From CP2-2F sp034436235 (lineage in GTDB: Bacteria > Chloroflexota > Anaerolineae > Aggregatilineales > UBA2796), in the NCBI GenBank assembly GCA_034436235.1, contig DAOTWB010000084.1, forward strand, positions 1-43,611: a stretch of DNA of 43,611 nt, read 5' to 3'. The notes under the pieces are model-generated. The model searched no databases. It saw only the letters and a program-made list of their open reading frames with translations, and had not been told where the DNA came from. Of the stretch, positions 1 to 8,871 are shown piece by piece. The translations under genes were made by a program, and so were the position numbers. How positions within the stretch are numbered: position 1 is the first letter of the stretch; each line of letters opens with the position of its first letter.

Positions 1-42
1 CAATTCGGCTATGCGATCCAGTAGCGTAGTCAGGGCAGCGTT

Positions 43-654
43 ATGAACGCGGAAGAGACCACAACGTGGGTGAGCTTGAGCGAGGCAGCCAAGATTTTAG
101 GCGTGCATCCCGCCACAGTGCGCAACTGGGCAGATCACGGTCACTTGCCTGCGCAGCGCACGCCGGGCGGGCATCGGCGCTTTCGCGTCGCCGATCTGGA
201 GAGCTGGATGAGCGCTCAGCAATCGGGCGCGGCGCTCGAAGCAGAGGTCTTAGTGCAGAGCGCGCTTGGGCGCGTGCGCTTCGAGATCGCTGAACGCCAT
301 TTCGCCGAGGCGAGTTGGTATCGTCAGCTGGACGCGCAAGCGCGTCAGGCGCTTGGCACGTACGGACGGCGACTGATGGAGGTTATGCAGCGTTACCTCA
401 GCTCGCCTTCCGAGCAGGCGCTGATCGAAGCGCGCGAGCTAGGCTTGAAATACGGCGAGACCATTCGCGGTCAAAATCTGAAGCTGAGCGAAGCCGTGGA
501 AGGCTTCTTCGCCTTCACTGACCTGATCCTAGACGCCATGATGCGCGTCATCGAGATAAGCCGTCCCACGACCGAACGCGCCGACGCCGTGCGCAAGGTC
601 TACGCGCTCACGCGAGAGATCATCTTCGCCCTGGTGGACGCTTACGAGGCGTAG
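43..654 (+). CDS. MerR/excisionase-type HTH DNA-binding protein with helical C-terminal domain
   Basis: A 203-residue protein. Residues about 8-55 form a MerR/excisionase-family (HTH_17, BldC-like) winged helix: SLSEAAKILGVHPATVRNW followed by the wing signature TPGGHRRF, so it should bind DNA in the cytoplasm. The remaining ~145 residues are predicted all-helical and charged, with no cysteine cluster or recognisable ligand-binding fold. They loosely resemble the helical N-terminal domains of RsbR-type stress regulators, but this is only an impression. The ATG is preceded by a weak AGGGCAG. It ends 26 bp before the convergent pyruvate kinase gene. Target genes are not evident; a role in signal-dependent transcription is inferred from the two-part architecture. 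Confidence 0.8.
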   Translation: MNAEETTTWVSLSEAAKILGVHPATVRNWADHGHLPAQRTPGGHRRFRVADLESWMSAQQSGAALEAEVLVQSALGRVRFEIAERHFAEASWYRQLDAQARQALGTYGRRLMEVMQRYLSSPSEQALIEARELGLKYGETIRGQNLKLSEAVEGFFAFTDLILDAMMRVIEISRPTTERADAVRKVYALTREIIFALVDAYEA

Positions 655-680
655 CTTTTCAGCGCTGCGCCTCGCGTTTT

Positions 681-2237
681 TCAGTTGCCTCTAGCGCTGG
701 CAGCAGCGGCTGCTATGCGCGTCTGTGGCACTTCGCCATGCTCACCTACGCGGTGTATCTTGATGAAATTGGCGTGACTGCCTGCGCCAAAAGGCATCCC
801 TGCGATCAGCACCAGCACGTCGCCAAATTCCACCAACTCCTGCTCATAGCAGGCGCGCATGACGGTCTGCACCATCTCGTCAATCGTGCTGAACTCAGGC
901 ACTTGAACCGGCATCACGCCCCAGACGAGCGCCATGCGCTGCAAGGTCGTCTCGTTAGGCGTCACGCACAGGATGCGCGTCTTTGGGCGCGTGCGCGCCA
1001 CTTGCCGCGCCGTTGAGCCCGTCCATGTGGTGGTGACAATCGCTTTCGCGTTCAGCACGTCTGCCAAGACGCTGGCAGTGCGGCTGGTCGCCACAGCGAA
1101 GCTCTCGCCCGTTAAGCTGCCCAGCTGGCGCGCCTCGCCGAGCGCCAACAGCGCGCGTTCCACGCGATCCGAGCGCGCGCCGCGATCGAAGTTGCGCTCC
1201 GCGATCACAGCGATGTTCGTCATGGTCTCAACGGCGATCACAGGGAACTTGCCTGAGGCTGTCTCGCCGCTCAGCATGACCGCGTCTGTGCCGTCGAAGA
1301 TGGCATTTGCCACGTCGCTTGCCTCGGCGCGCGTCGGTCGCGGATTATCCACCATAGATTGCAGCATCTGCGTGGCAGTGATGACAGGCTTGCCGACCTC
1401 ATTGCAGCGCCTGATGATCTCTTTTTGACGGATCGGCACTTCCTCAGCAGGCGTCTCGACGCCTAGATCGCCGCGCGCCACCATGATGCCATCTGAGGCG
1501 CGCAAAATATCATCGAAGGCTTCAAGCGCCTCGTGCTTCTCAATTTTGGCGATGAGGGCCACGTCGTCGGCGTTCAGATAACGGCACAGCCAGCGCAGCT
1601 CGTCCATATCCTTGCCCGAGCGCACAAAAGACATGGCGATGTAGTCCAGCTTGTGTTCAAGGGCGAATTTCACGTCCTCGCGATCTTTATCGGTCAGCGC
1701 TGAGAGCGTCAAGCGCGATTCAGGCGCGCTCACGCCTTTGCGCGATTGCAGCTTGCCGTCCACCATCACTTCGCAGAGCAGATCAGTGCTTGTCGCCGTC
1801 AGCACTTTGAACTCCATCGCGCCGTCGTCCAGCAACAAGCGATGACCTGCGCGCACGTCGCGCACGAAATCAGGATGCGGCAGCGGAAAAATGCGCTGCT
1901 GTGCTGCTTCAGCAGCTGCCTCAGCGTCCATTGGGCGCGAGGTGAGCGTGAGCGTATCGCCAACGTGGAGCGGAATCGGCTCGCCGATGATCTTGCCCAA
2001 GCGAATTTTCGGTCCTTGCAGATCGCCCATGATGGCGACCACCGCGTTTTCTTCGGCGGCGATCTTGCGAATCAGGGCGATGTTGCGCGCGTGCGTCTCG
2101 TGGTCGCCGTGACTGAAGTTGATGCGCGCCACATCCATGCCGGCGCGGATCATGGCGCGCAGCACGCTCTCGTCAGAAGACGCCGGTCCGATGGTCGCGA
2201 CGATCTTTGTGCGTTTGATGTCCGTTTTCCTGACCAA
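681..2237 (-). CDS. pyk: Pyruvate kinase
   Basis: Catalyses phosphoenolpyruvate + ADP to pyruvate + ATP, the last step of glycolysis, in the cytosol. The N-terminal barrel begins with RTKIVATIGPAS and carries the NFSHG motif and the family signature around IAKIEKHEALEAF...DGIMVARGDLGVE, with the catalytic lysine in AKIEKHE. ITATQMLQSM and the C-terminal allosteric domain are present. At 518 residues it is longer than the usual 470-480: there is an Ala/Glu-rich insertion in the B domain (near residues 100-115) and a short tail after the C-terminal domain. The start is a TTG preceded by a G-rich Shine-Dalgarno (GGGGGTGGG, about 6 nt away); no closer ATG gives a full N-terminus. Transcribed alone, convergent with the HTH gene. 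Confidence 0.97.
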   Translation of the reverse strand: MVRKTDIKRTKIVATIGPASSDESVLRAMIRAGMDVARINFSHGDHETHARNIALIRKIAAEENAVVAIMGDLQGPKIRLGKIIGEPIPLHVGDTLTLTSRPMDAEAAAEAAQQRIFPLPHPDFVRDVRAGHRLLLDDGAMEFKVLTATSTDLLCEVMVDGKLQSRKGVSAPESRLTLSALTDKDREDVKFALEHKLDYIAMSFVRSGKDMDELRWLCRYLNADDVALIAKIEKHEALEAFDDILRASDGIMVARGDLGVETPAEEVPIRQKEIIRRCNEVGKPVITATQMLQSMVDNPRPTRAEASDVANAIFDGTDAVMLSGETASGKFPVIAVETMTNIAVIAERNFDRGARSDRVERALLALGEARQLGSLTGESFAVATSRTASVLADVLNAKAIVTTTWTGSTARQVARTRPKTRILCVTPNETTLQRMALVWGVMPVQVPEFSTIDEMVQTVMRACYEQELVEFGDVLVLIAGMPFGAGSHANFIKIHRVGEHGEVPQTRIAAAAASARGN

Positions 2238-2396
2238 TTTCCCACCCCCAGCCTAGTAACGCGCTTTGTCATCTGCGCTTTGCGAGCGAACAAGCCTCTC
2301 AAATGGTAAATCAGCGCGCGAATCTTGTCAAAGGCGCGCAGAAACCGAGGAATGTTGAAGGCTGAATTAGACACTCCTAAAATTTAATTGACGCCT

Positions 2397-2426
2397 TTGA
2401 CAGGCAAGTTGGATATATGTTATGCT
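2397..2426 (+). promoter_or_regulatory. Sigma-70-type promoter for the polysaccharide operon
   Basis: TTGACA at 2397-2402, an 18-nt spacer, then TATGCT at 2421-2426. The predicted transcript starts near 2433, leaving a leader of roughly 65 nt before the ATG at 2500. The only gene downstream on this strand is the BY-kinase gene, so this is its likely promoter. Confidence 0.6.
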
Positions 2427-2499
2427 GTTGTTGTCTTCTCTTGCATCACGGCTGTACTGGTCATGGAGGAACTAGCACGGAAGACCGTGCAGACTGCCT

Positions 2500-4209
2500 A
2501 TGGAACTCAGCAGCTATCTTCGCTTGATCCGACGCTGGCTGTGGCTGCTCATCGCTGCTGCCGTTGTCGCCAGCAGCGCTGCTTTTGTTGTGGTGCGCAC
2601 ACAGCCTGCCATTTATCAAGCTACCACGCTCTTGCAGTTGGGCAACTACCTCGGCTTGACCGACCCAAGCCCTAACATGATCCAGGCTTCAGCGGCGCTT
2701 TCGCAGAGCTACATCACGCTGCTGAAAACTCGTCCGATCTTACAGGCAGTCATTGATAAGCTCAAACTGCCTTTCGATACAGAGACGCTTGCCACACTCT
2801 TTGTTGGTCAGCTCACCTCTGGCACTTCGTTCTTGACGCTGACGGTCAGTTACTCTGATCCTGTTTTGGCGGCTGAGTTGGCTAATGAGTTAGCAGCCCA
2901 ACTGATCGCCAACAGCCCAACGGAACTGACGCGCGAGCAGCAAGAGCAGGCGCGAATCTTGCAAACCGAAGTGCAAGCCGCACAGGCACAACTACAGCGC
3001 GCTCGCGACGAGCTCAACGTAATTGAAGCGGCGCTCAGCAGCGATGAGATTGGTGAGGAAGAGCGTGTTGTGCTAACTTTACGCCGCAGCGAGCTGATCG
3101 GCGAGATCAACGTGACGCAAAGTAATCTTGCCAGCATGACGCGCACACTAGCTGAGATTCAGCAACGCGGCACGGTCAATTTCATTCGCGTGGTCGAGCC
3201 TGCCCAAATTCCAACACGCGCTTCGAACGATAATCCGCTTCCGAGCATGATTGCAGCTGCGATTGCAGCACTTGTGGTCGCTTTTGGCGCGGCGCTACTT
3301 TTTGAGTATCTCAGCGATAGTCTGCGCTCACCTGCGGAAATCATGCCCTTGCTGAACGTGCCACTCTTGGGCGCCATCGCGCCGTTTGGCAGCAAGCGCG
3401 GCTATAAAAACAAGCTGGTGGCGTGGACACAGCCGCGCTCAACCATTGCAGAGGCATATCGCGCGCTGCGCGTCAATATCCTCTTTCGCGAGAATCTGGA
3501 CGAGACGGCTTGCCGCGTCTACGTGGTGACTAGTCCAAATCCTTCAGAAGGCAAAAGCGTGACTATCGCTAACCTAGCTGTCGCTTTTGCGATGACAGGC
3601 ATGCGCGTCCTGCTGATTGATTTTGACCTGCGCCGTCCTGTCCAGCACAACATCTTCAACGTTCCCAACACCTCAGGCTTGGCAGAAATCTGGCGCAAAC
3701 GTGAGATGAACAGCCATCTTGATAGTGAAGCCTTGCGCGATCAAATTGCACAGCAAGCGCCGCGCCTGATCCACAAGACAGAGATACCGAACTTGAGCTT
3801 GTTGCCGAGCGGCAACGCGCCGAGCAGCGCTTCTGAATTGATCGACTCGCCTCAGACGCGCACACTGATGCAGCTGCTCGTCCAAAGCGGCATGTACGAT
3901 GTCATCTTGATTGATACACCGCCAATCCTCGTGGTGACAGATACCACAGTCGTGGCGCGCTTGACCAACGCGAAGAGCATTCTGGTCGTTGAGTCAGGGC
4001 GTACGCGGCGCGGCGCGGCTGTGCGCGCTGCACAGCAGTTCACCAATCTCGATTTGCCGCTACTGGGCGTTGTCATCAACCGCTTGAAGGCGCAAGATCG
4101 CGACGCAGGCTATGGTTATTACTATTACTACGGCTACACGCGCTATGACTCGCCGCAAGGCAACCTGCCGCCGATCAACGTGCGCGCTAACGACGTTCAA
4201 CAGAGGTGA
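2500..4209 (+). CDS. Wzz/BY-kinase fusion: polysaccharide chain-length regulator and tyrosine autokinase
   Basis: A 569-residue inner-membrane protein of the polysaccharide co-polymerase 2a type, which controls polymerisation and export of capsule or exopolysaccharide. The N-terminal Wzz region has TM1 at about 14-35 and TM2 at about 248-270, with a coiled-coil extracytoplasmic loop between. The cytoplasmic kinase half shows Walker A NPSEGKS (~347-353), Walker A' LLIDFDLRRP (~371-380) and Walker B VILIDTPP (~468-475). The C-terminus has a tyrosine cluster, GYGYYYYYGYTRY (~536-548), the expected autophosphorylation tail. A GGAGGA lies about 30 nt upstream of the ATG, too far to be ideal. The next gene starts 3 nt after the stop, so the two are co-translated. 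No flippase, polymerase or phosphatase gene is in view. Confidence 0.93.
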   Translation: MELSSYLRLIRRWLWLLIAAAVVASSAAFVVVRTQPAIYQATTLLQLGNYLGLTDPSPNMIQASAALSQSYITLLKTRPILQAVIDKLKLPFDTETLATLFVGQLTSGTSFLTLTVSYSDPVLAAELANELAAQLIANSPTELTREQQEQARILQTEVQAAQAQLQRARDELNVIEAALSSDEIGEEERVVLTLRRSELIGEINVTQSNLASMTRTLAEIQQRGTVNFIRVVEPAQIPTRASNDNPLPSMIAAAIAALVVAFGAALLFEYLSDSLRSPAEIMPLLNVPLLGAIAPFGSKRGYKNKLVAWTQPRSTIAEAYRALRVNILFRENLDETACRVYVVTSPNPSEGKSVTIANLAVAFAMTGMRVLLIDFDLRRPVQHNIFNVPNTSGLAEIWRKREMNSHLDSEALRDQIAQQAPRLIHKTEIPNLSLLPSGNAPSSASELIDSPQTRTLMQLLVQSGMYDVILIDTPPILVVTDTTVVARLTNAKSILVVESGRTRRGAAVRAAQQFTNLDLPLLGVVINRLKAQDRDAGYGYYYYYGYTRYDSPQGNLPPINVRANDVQQR

Positions 4210-4212
4210 CGC

Positions 4213-6240
4213 ATGGTCGCTCAAGAGAAGACAACCAAGCCTGAAGCAGAGATCGCTCACGTCACTAAACATCGGCGGCGCAAGCGCCGATCGTTGATTC
4301 CACGCCGCGTGCGGCGTTTTTTCAAGGCGTTGCCTTGGCAGCTGATCCTAGTCGTTTTGGTCTTGGCGCTTCTTGTGCCAAGCGCGGCAGTCGCTGTCTT
4401 AGCCGCCGATTCTTATGCGCGCGTGCGCGAGACGCTCGCCAGCTTGGAGCGCGTTCTCACGACGCTGAGCGCACGCTCGTTCACTGAGCTATCAGAGAAC
4501 GATTTCGAGCGCTTGCAAGCGAGTGTGAACAACCTGAGCGCAGCCTTGAGCCGTGCGCAACAACAAACCAGACTGCTCAGAGTGGCTGCTTCGGCGGTCA
4601 GCGATGTAGAAATTCTGCTCAAAGGTCTCGATGCAGCGCAGAGCATGAGCAGTGCCGCGCAAAGTATCCTCGAAGGCGCGCGTCCAGTGTTCATTTTGTT
4701 GGCGCGCAGCCGAGAGCCTGAGGCGCTCCTAGCGCAAGAACGCCTTGACGAGCGCTTGATTCAGTTGCTGCGCGCCGCACAAGGTCGTTTTGAGACGGCG
4801 AAAACACAGTTGGCGGCTGCGCAAGCGAGCATTCAAGAGATCGGCTTGGCGAAGCTGCCGCAGAACTTGCTGAGCGATTACCGCCAGCTGGTGCGCTACC
4901 ATGCCTTGCTAGAGCGCGTCAATGGCGTCCTGCTCGGCTTGCCTGCGCTCATCACGGAAGCCTTCGCGCTTGACGCGCCGAAAAATTATCTGCTGCTCTC
5001 GCAAAATAACGACGAGTTACGTCCTTCAGGCGGCTACATCAGCACGTACGGTTGGCTGCGCGTGCGCCAATTCCGCATTGTAGATTATGACTACAACGGC
5101 ACAAGCCGCCTGAGTCCGAATCCGCCGCCCGACGAGCTAGCGGCAACGCTCGATGTGCCATCGTGGTGGTTTAAATCGCCGACGCCGATCATGTCAGCGT
5201 GGAGCGGCAGTTGGTATGCAGATTTTCCCAGCACAGCGCGCATGGCTATCTGGTATTACGAAGAAGGTGAAAATCCACGCACGCCAATAGACGCCGTCAT
5301 TGCGCTTGACTTGACAGGCTTCCAAATGCTTTTAGAAGCGCTCGGTCAGGTGCAGCTTGCCGATGGACGCACCATAGACGCAGCTACTTTCCGTCAGGTG
5401 ATCTATGGCGTGCGCGCTAACAATCAGCTTGAGCATAAAGACTTTCTGGCGCAAATTTACCGCCAGGTGATGAGTGAATGGCAAAATCTCTCAACAGAGC
5501 GCAGCATGGCGCTGCTGACAGCAGCCATCCGCGCCTTTGAGCAGAAACACTTGATCCTATACTTCACCAATCCTGACGTGCAAGCGACCGCTGAACTGCT
5601 CGGCTGGACAGGCACACAAGCTGATGGCACAGCTGACTATCTGATGGTCGTAGATAGCAACATGGGCAACAAATCGAACAGCTCAGTGGTGCGCACCATC
5701 ACCTATAGCGCAGCCATTCAAGCGGACCGCTCGCTGAAAAGCCGCGCCGTGCTGGATTATGAGTACTCAGCGCAGCTCGCCGCCGCTGATCCTGCCGTGG
5801 CGCCTGAGCATTACGGCAGCCAGAAAGACTATTTCAGCCTGATGCAGCTGTACGTGCCTGTTGGCAGTCAGTTGGTGCGCGCTGCCAACTTGCAGTCGCC
5901 AATCACAGTGGATGATCGGCGACGACACACGATCTTTGCCACAGGCTTCGTCGTGCCGTTCGATGAACAAATTCGCCTTGAGTTTGAATATAGCGTGCCG
6001 AACGCTGTGCAAGAGTACGGTCTCTATCAGCGCTACCAGTTGCGCATCCAAAAACAGCTTGGCACGCGCGCTGAGCGCGCCAACGTGCAGATAACACTGC
6101 CTGTTGGCAGCCGCATCATCAGCGTCACGCCCGAGCCGCTAGACGTGTTCTCGCTGGATGCGCCGATTGTTGAGTTTCGGCTCAACCTGCTCACCGATCA
6201 GCAGATTGAAATTGTCTTCGACGCTGCGACGCAGCAGTAG
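4213..6240 (+). CDS. DUF4012 membrane-anchored extracytoplasmic protein
   Basis: 675 residues. A basic cytoplasmic N-terminus (KHRRRKRRSLIPRRVRR) is followed by one membrane helix at about 37-60, then a long helical/coiled-coil stretch (about 65-230) and a DUF4012 domain. The diagnostic motif NNDELRPSGGYI is at about 265-276, followed by WYADFPSTARMAIWYYEE. DUF4012 proteins recur beside polysaccharide biosynthesis genes in Chloroflexota and Actinobacteria, but their biochemical role is not known to me. The ATG follows the BY-kinase stop by 3 nt, and AGAGGTGA spans that stop, so expression is coupled. Together they suggest assembly or anchoring of a surface polymer; that is inference from context. 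No catalytic residues are recognisable. Confidence 0.88.
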   Translation: MVAQEKTTKPEAEIAHVTKHRRRKRRSLIPRRVRRFFKALPWQLILVVLVLALLVPSAAVAVLAADSYARVRETLASLERVLTTLSARSFTELSENDFERLQASVNNLSAALSRAQQQTRLLRVAASAVSDVEILLKGLDAAQSMSSAAQSILEGARPVFILLARSREPEALLAQERLDERLIQLLRAAQGRFETAKTQLAAAQASIQEIGLAKLPQNLLSDYRQLVRYHALLERVNGVLLGLPALITEAFALDAPKNYLLLSQNNDELRPSGGYISTYGWLRVRQFRIVDYDYNGTSRLSPNPPPDELAATLDVPSWWFKSPTPIMSAWSGSWYADFPSTARMAIWYYEEGENPRTPIDAVIALDLTGFQMLLEALGQVQLADGRTIDAATFRQVIYGVRANNQLEHKDFLAQIYRQVMSEWQNLSTERSMALLTAAIRAFEQKHLILYFTNPDVQATAELLGWTGTQADGTADYLMVVDSNMGNKSNSSVVRTITYSAAIQADRSLKSRAVLDYEYSAQLAAADPAVAPEHYGSQKDYFSLMQLYVPVGSQLVRAANLQSPITVDDRRRHTIFATGFVVPFDEQIRLEFEYSVPNAVQEYGLYQRYQLRIQKQLGTRAERANVQITLPVGSRIISVTPEPLDVFSLDAPIVEFRLNLLTDQQIEIVFDAATQQ

Positions 6241-6249
6241 AAAAATATA

Positions 6250-6283
6250 AAGTTGACAGGCAGCGCACGCTGCCTGTCAACTT
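6250..6283 (-). terminator. Strong stem-loop terminator between convergent genes
   Basis: A perfect 16-bp inverted repeat (left arm AAGTTGACAGGCAGCG) with a 2-nt centre. Read on the minus strand it is followed by TATATTTTT, a proper U-tract, and starts 3 nt after the stop of the FecR gene. On the plus strand there is no T-run, so it may only slow or protect the end of the DUF4012 transcript. Confidence 0.85.
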
Positions 6284-6285
6284 GC

Positions 6286-7539
6286 TCATTGTGAAGGCGT
6301 TGGCGTCACAGTGCCGATTGGCACAATGGGCGTTGGCGTTGGCGTGTTTGCCGTGAAGCCGCCCGGCGGCGTTGGCGGCGGCACTTCAGTGGCTAAGCCA
6401 AACACCTGACTGGAGCGGGCGATGCAGCTGAGCGCGAGCGCTTCTGGTGGCAGACAATCCGCTGGGCAGTTGACGACAGACTCAGCCGCGCCGCGCCGAT
6501 CCGTCTCGCAGATGTTGTTGCCGCAAAATGCCATTTCGCTGAAATCAGTTGGGCAATTTTCGGCGGTCTCACCTGCGTCTTGGCGCATGTTGCCGCATGT
6601 GGCAGGCGCAATCGGATTCCTGAGCGTGCTGCGATAAGTGGATAGCCAATATGTGCGATAGCGCGCTAGCAGATCGTTCAGGTCAAGATTTGAGAGATCA
6701 GCGTTGCGAATTGCTTCAAGAATCTCTTGCAATGCCTGCTCGTCTTCCTCAGCGCTCAAGGCAGCGTCATCTTTCGCCTCTAGACCGAGCAGCTCGCGCA
6801 TGAAGACGCGAATGAACGGATTTTGGTTGCTGATGAAGATATCGGTGAGGAAGTTACGCGCAGCTTGCTCGCGTGCAGCGTTGAGCGGCATAAAGACGAG
6901 CGAGGCGGTGCTAGCTCGGCGCAACTCGTTCGTACAAGTACTCGGCGGCGGGTTTGGTAGTTGGAAATCAATGAACACGAAGCGCTCTTCGTCTACGCGC
7001 ACATCCTGACCGTCCGCGCTGATGATGCGCACTTCGCCTTCTTGGCTCATGATGGAAGCGTGTACGTTTGGCGCAACCAATGACCAAAATTGCGTGCCTT
7101 CCACCGTGATTCCAGCAGTTGGCAGCACAACTTGAAAGCGATCTTCAGGGCGCAAGGCACGATCCACGCGGCTGAGCGTCTTGCCGACGATCTGCTCGAT
7201 GGAAACGAGAACGCCGCGCTCAGCGCGCTGTTGCATCACGCCAATTTGCAGAAGCGATGTCGGGTAGATATCCAGCGCAATGCCTGAGACGACGTTGAGC
7301 TGCGCAAAGCCATCAGCGCCTGTCCGAATCTGATCGCCGACGCGAATGTTCTGCCGTCCGCGCAGCGTGATCCAGTCCTGCGCTCCGCTGGCGCGATATT
7401 GCACTAAACCTGACACAGGCACAAGCGACCCTGCGAAATTCTGTTGAGCTTCGACGCGCATCGCCAGCCCGACGCTCATCAACAACAGACTGCAGACTAA
7501 GAAGACCATCCATGCTGGCACGAAACGTGATGACCGCAT
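6286..7539 (-). CDS. Exported FecR-domain protein with cysteine-rich repeats and Thr/Pro tail
   Basis: 417 residues from the chosen ATG. A hydrophobic segment at about 7-28 ending in VEAQ acts as signal peptide or anchor. A FecR-like beta domain follows (about 45-170: GDQIRTGADGFAQLNV ... GITVEGTQFW). Near residues 310-365 are two cysteine motifs, CGN...GETAENCPTD and CGNNICET...NCPADC, which resemble disulfide-bonded calcium-loop-like repeats. The tail is rich in TPTPT. The stand-alone FecR domain, with no sigma factor nearby, suggests a structural or sensory surface role; this is inference. The start is set by GGAGG 8 nt upstream; a longer reading to 7593 would begin almost at the predicted transcription start. 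Expression ends at the stem-loop 3 nt downstream. Confidence 0.8.
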   Translation of the reverse strand: MRSSRFVPAWMVFLVCSLLLMSVGLAMRVEAQQNFAGSLVPVSGLVQYRASGAQDWITLRGRQNIRVGDQIRTGADGFAQLNVVSGIALDIYPTSLLQIGVMQQRAERGVLVSIEQIVGKTLSRVDRALRPEDRFQVVLPTAGITVEGTQFWSLVAPNVHASIMSQEGEVRIISADGQDVRVDEERFVFIDFQLPNPPPSTCTNELRRASTASLVFMPLNAAREQAARNFLTDIFISNQNPFIRVFMRELLGLEAKDDAALSAEEDEQALQEILEAIRNADLSNLDLNDLLARYRTYWLSTYRSTLRNPIAPATCGNMRQDAGETAENCPTDFSEMAFCGNNICETDRRGAAESVVNCPADCLPPEALALSCIARSSQVFGLATEVPPPTPPGGFTANTPTPTPIVPIGTVTPTPSQ

Positions 7540-7602
7540 TCTAACATCCTCCGATACTTTGCGTTGAGCGATGTTTCTCGTTGCTTCGCGCAACTACGCT
7601 AC

Positions 7603-7637
7603 ATTATACCGAAAATTGACGTCAAAAATAACGTCAT
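7603..7637 (-). promoter_or_regulatory. Promoter with TGACGT repeats upstream of the FecR-domain gene
   Basis: On the minus strand a perfect TATAAT (7603-7608) precedes the gene, but the sequence 17 nt upstream is a poor -35. Overlapping the spacer is the palindrome TTGACGTCAA (7616-7625), and a second TGACGT lies further upstream (around 7631-7636). The repeats look like a binding site for an unidentified regulator that could replace a good -35 contact. Confidence 0.5.
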
Positions 7638-7779
7638 AAGATATTACAAAAACTGCCCGCGCCTTCTGACGCAAAGATCAGCGGTTCAAAATCGGTTGGA
7701 TGATTTGGCGCAGCGGCTGAAAGCGTTATATCATTAGGCGGCATCACATCAGGCTGAACGACATCAGAGGATGATAGGC

Positions 7780-8868
7780 ATGAGAAAAGCGTCAAGTTGG
7801 CAAGCGCGACGCGCCTTGTGCGCACTTTTTGCCCTGCTCATGTGTGCTGCAGTGCTGACGAGCTGCACAACGCAAGCGCGGATGCTACACATCGGCGTCA
7901 TGAATCTCTCGCCGCTGCTCGTGCCTGTCTTCGAAGGCTTCAAGCAAGGCATGGCGGAGTTCGGCTATCGCGAAGGGCTGAATGTCAAGTACACCTACCT
8001 TGAAGCAGGCACGATTGACAAGCTGGATAGCCTAGCTGCCGCTTTCTTAGCGCCTGATGTTGACTTGATCCTCGCCATCAGCACGCCGGCGGCGCAAGCT
8101 GCCAAGCGTGTGGCAGGCGAGCGCAAGCGGATTGTCTTCGCCAGCGTCCTCGATCCGCTCGGCGCGGGCATTGTCGAGTCGATTCGGCAGCCGGGCGGCA
8201 ATATCACAGGCATTCGGCACGGCGTTCACGAGGCGAAGCGCTTTGAGTGGTTGCTGCGCGCCAAGCCTGATATTCAGCGCGTCTACGTGCCATTCAATCC
8301 AAACGACCGCGCTGCTGTGATCAACCTGGACATCGTCAAAAAAGTTGCTGAGCTATACAACGTCCAAATCGTCGAGCGCGCCTGCCCTGACGATGCCGCT
8401 GTGACCGCTGCGCTGGTCGAGATGCCTGATGCTATAGACGCGATCCACGTTCTCGCCGATAACTTGATCGCCTCGCGTTTGGTCAGCGGCACGCCGAACT
8501 TCTTGAGCGTCTCGCTAGCGCGCAAGCTGCCGATGTCCGTGCCGATCATCTCGCAAGTGGCGCAGGGCGGCTTGATCGCCTTCGCCTTCGACTTCTTCTC
8601 GCTCGGCAGGCAAGCGGCGCGCCTTGTCGATCAGGTGTTGCGCGGCGTGCGCCCGGGCGATTTGCCTGTTGAGACCGTTGAGTTTGAATTGGCGATCAAC
8701 GTCGGCACGGCACAGGCGATCGGTCTGGTGCTGCCCGACGAGCTGATCGAACAGGCAGACCGCATTTTTTACGGCAATCCGAGCGTTATTCTCTCGCCTG
8801 AAGCGCCGCAACCGACTGCCGCGCCGACGCTTGTGCCGTCACCTACCGCTACTGAGCGCACCTTCTGA
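7780..8868 (+). CDS. ABC-type substrate-binding lipoprotein (ABC_sub_bind family)
   Basis: 362 residues. A lipoprotein signal peptide ends in the lipobox LTSC (Cys near residue 28), so it should be anchored outside the membrane. The rest fits the ABC_sub_bind (PF04392, TrpX-like) periplasmic-binding fold: HIGVMNLSPLL, GFKQGMAEFGYREGLNVKY, DLILAISTPAAQAAK, and GGLIAFAFDFFSLGRQAARL near the C-terminus. The tail is Pro/Thr-rich (PQPTAAPTLVPSPTATE). ATG 7780 is preferred because GAGG lies 9-10 nt upstream; ATG 7771 directly touches it. No permease or ATPase follows. The next gene is a membrane sensor starting 3 nt later, so it probably delivers a ligand to that sensor rather than to a transporter. 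Ligand unknown. Confidence 0.85.
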   Translation: MRKASSWQARRALCALFALLMCAAVLTSCTTQARMLHIGVMNLSPLLVPVFEGFKQGMAEFGYREGLNVKYTYLEAGTIDKLDSLAAAFLAPDVDLILAISTPAAQAAKRVAGERKRIVFASVLDPLGAGIVESIRQPGGNITGIRHGVHEAKRFEWLLRAKPDIQRVYVPFNPNDRAAVINLDIVKKVAELYNVQIVERACPDDAAVTAALVEMPDAIDAIHVLADNLIASRLVSGTPNFLSVSLARKLPMSVPIISQVAQGGLIAFAFDFFSLGRQAARLVDQVLRGVRPGDLPVETVEFELAINVGTAQAIGLVLPDELIEQADRIFYGNPSVILSPEAPQPTAAPTLVPSPTATERTF

Positions 8869-8871
8869 AGG

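Noticed and set aside
738..2309. Open frames on the plus strand opposite pyruvate kinase (up to ~190 codons)
   Set aside because: They are antisense shadows produced by GCG/CGC codon bias; peptides are His/Arg/Ala-rich with no family features, while pyk on the other strand is unmistakable.
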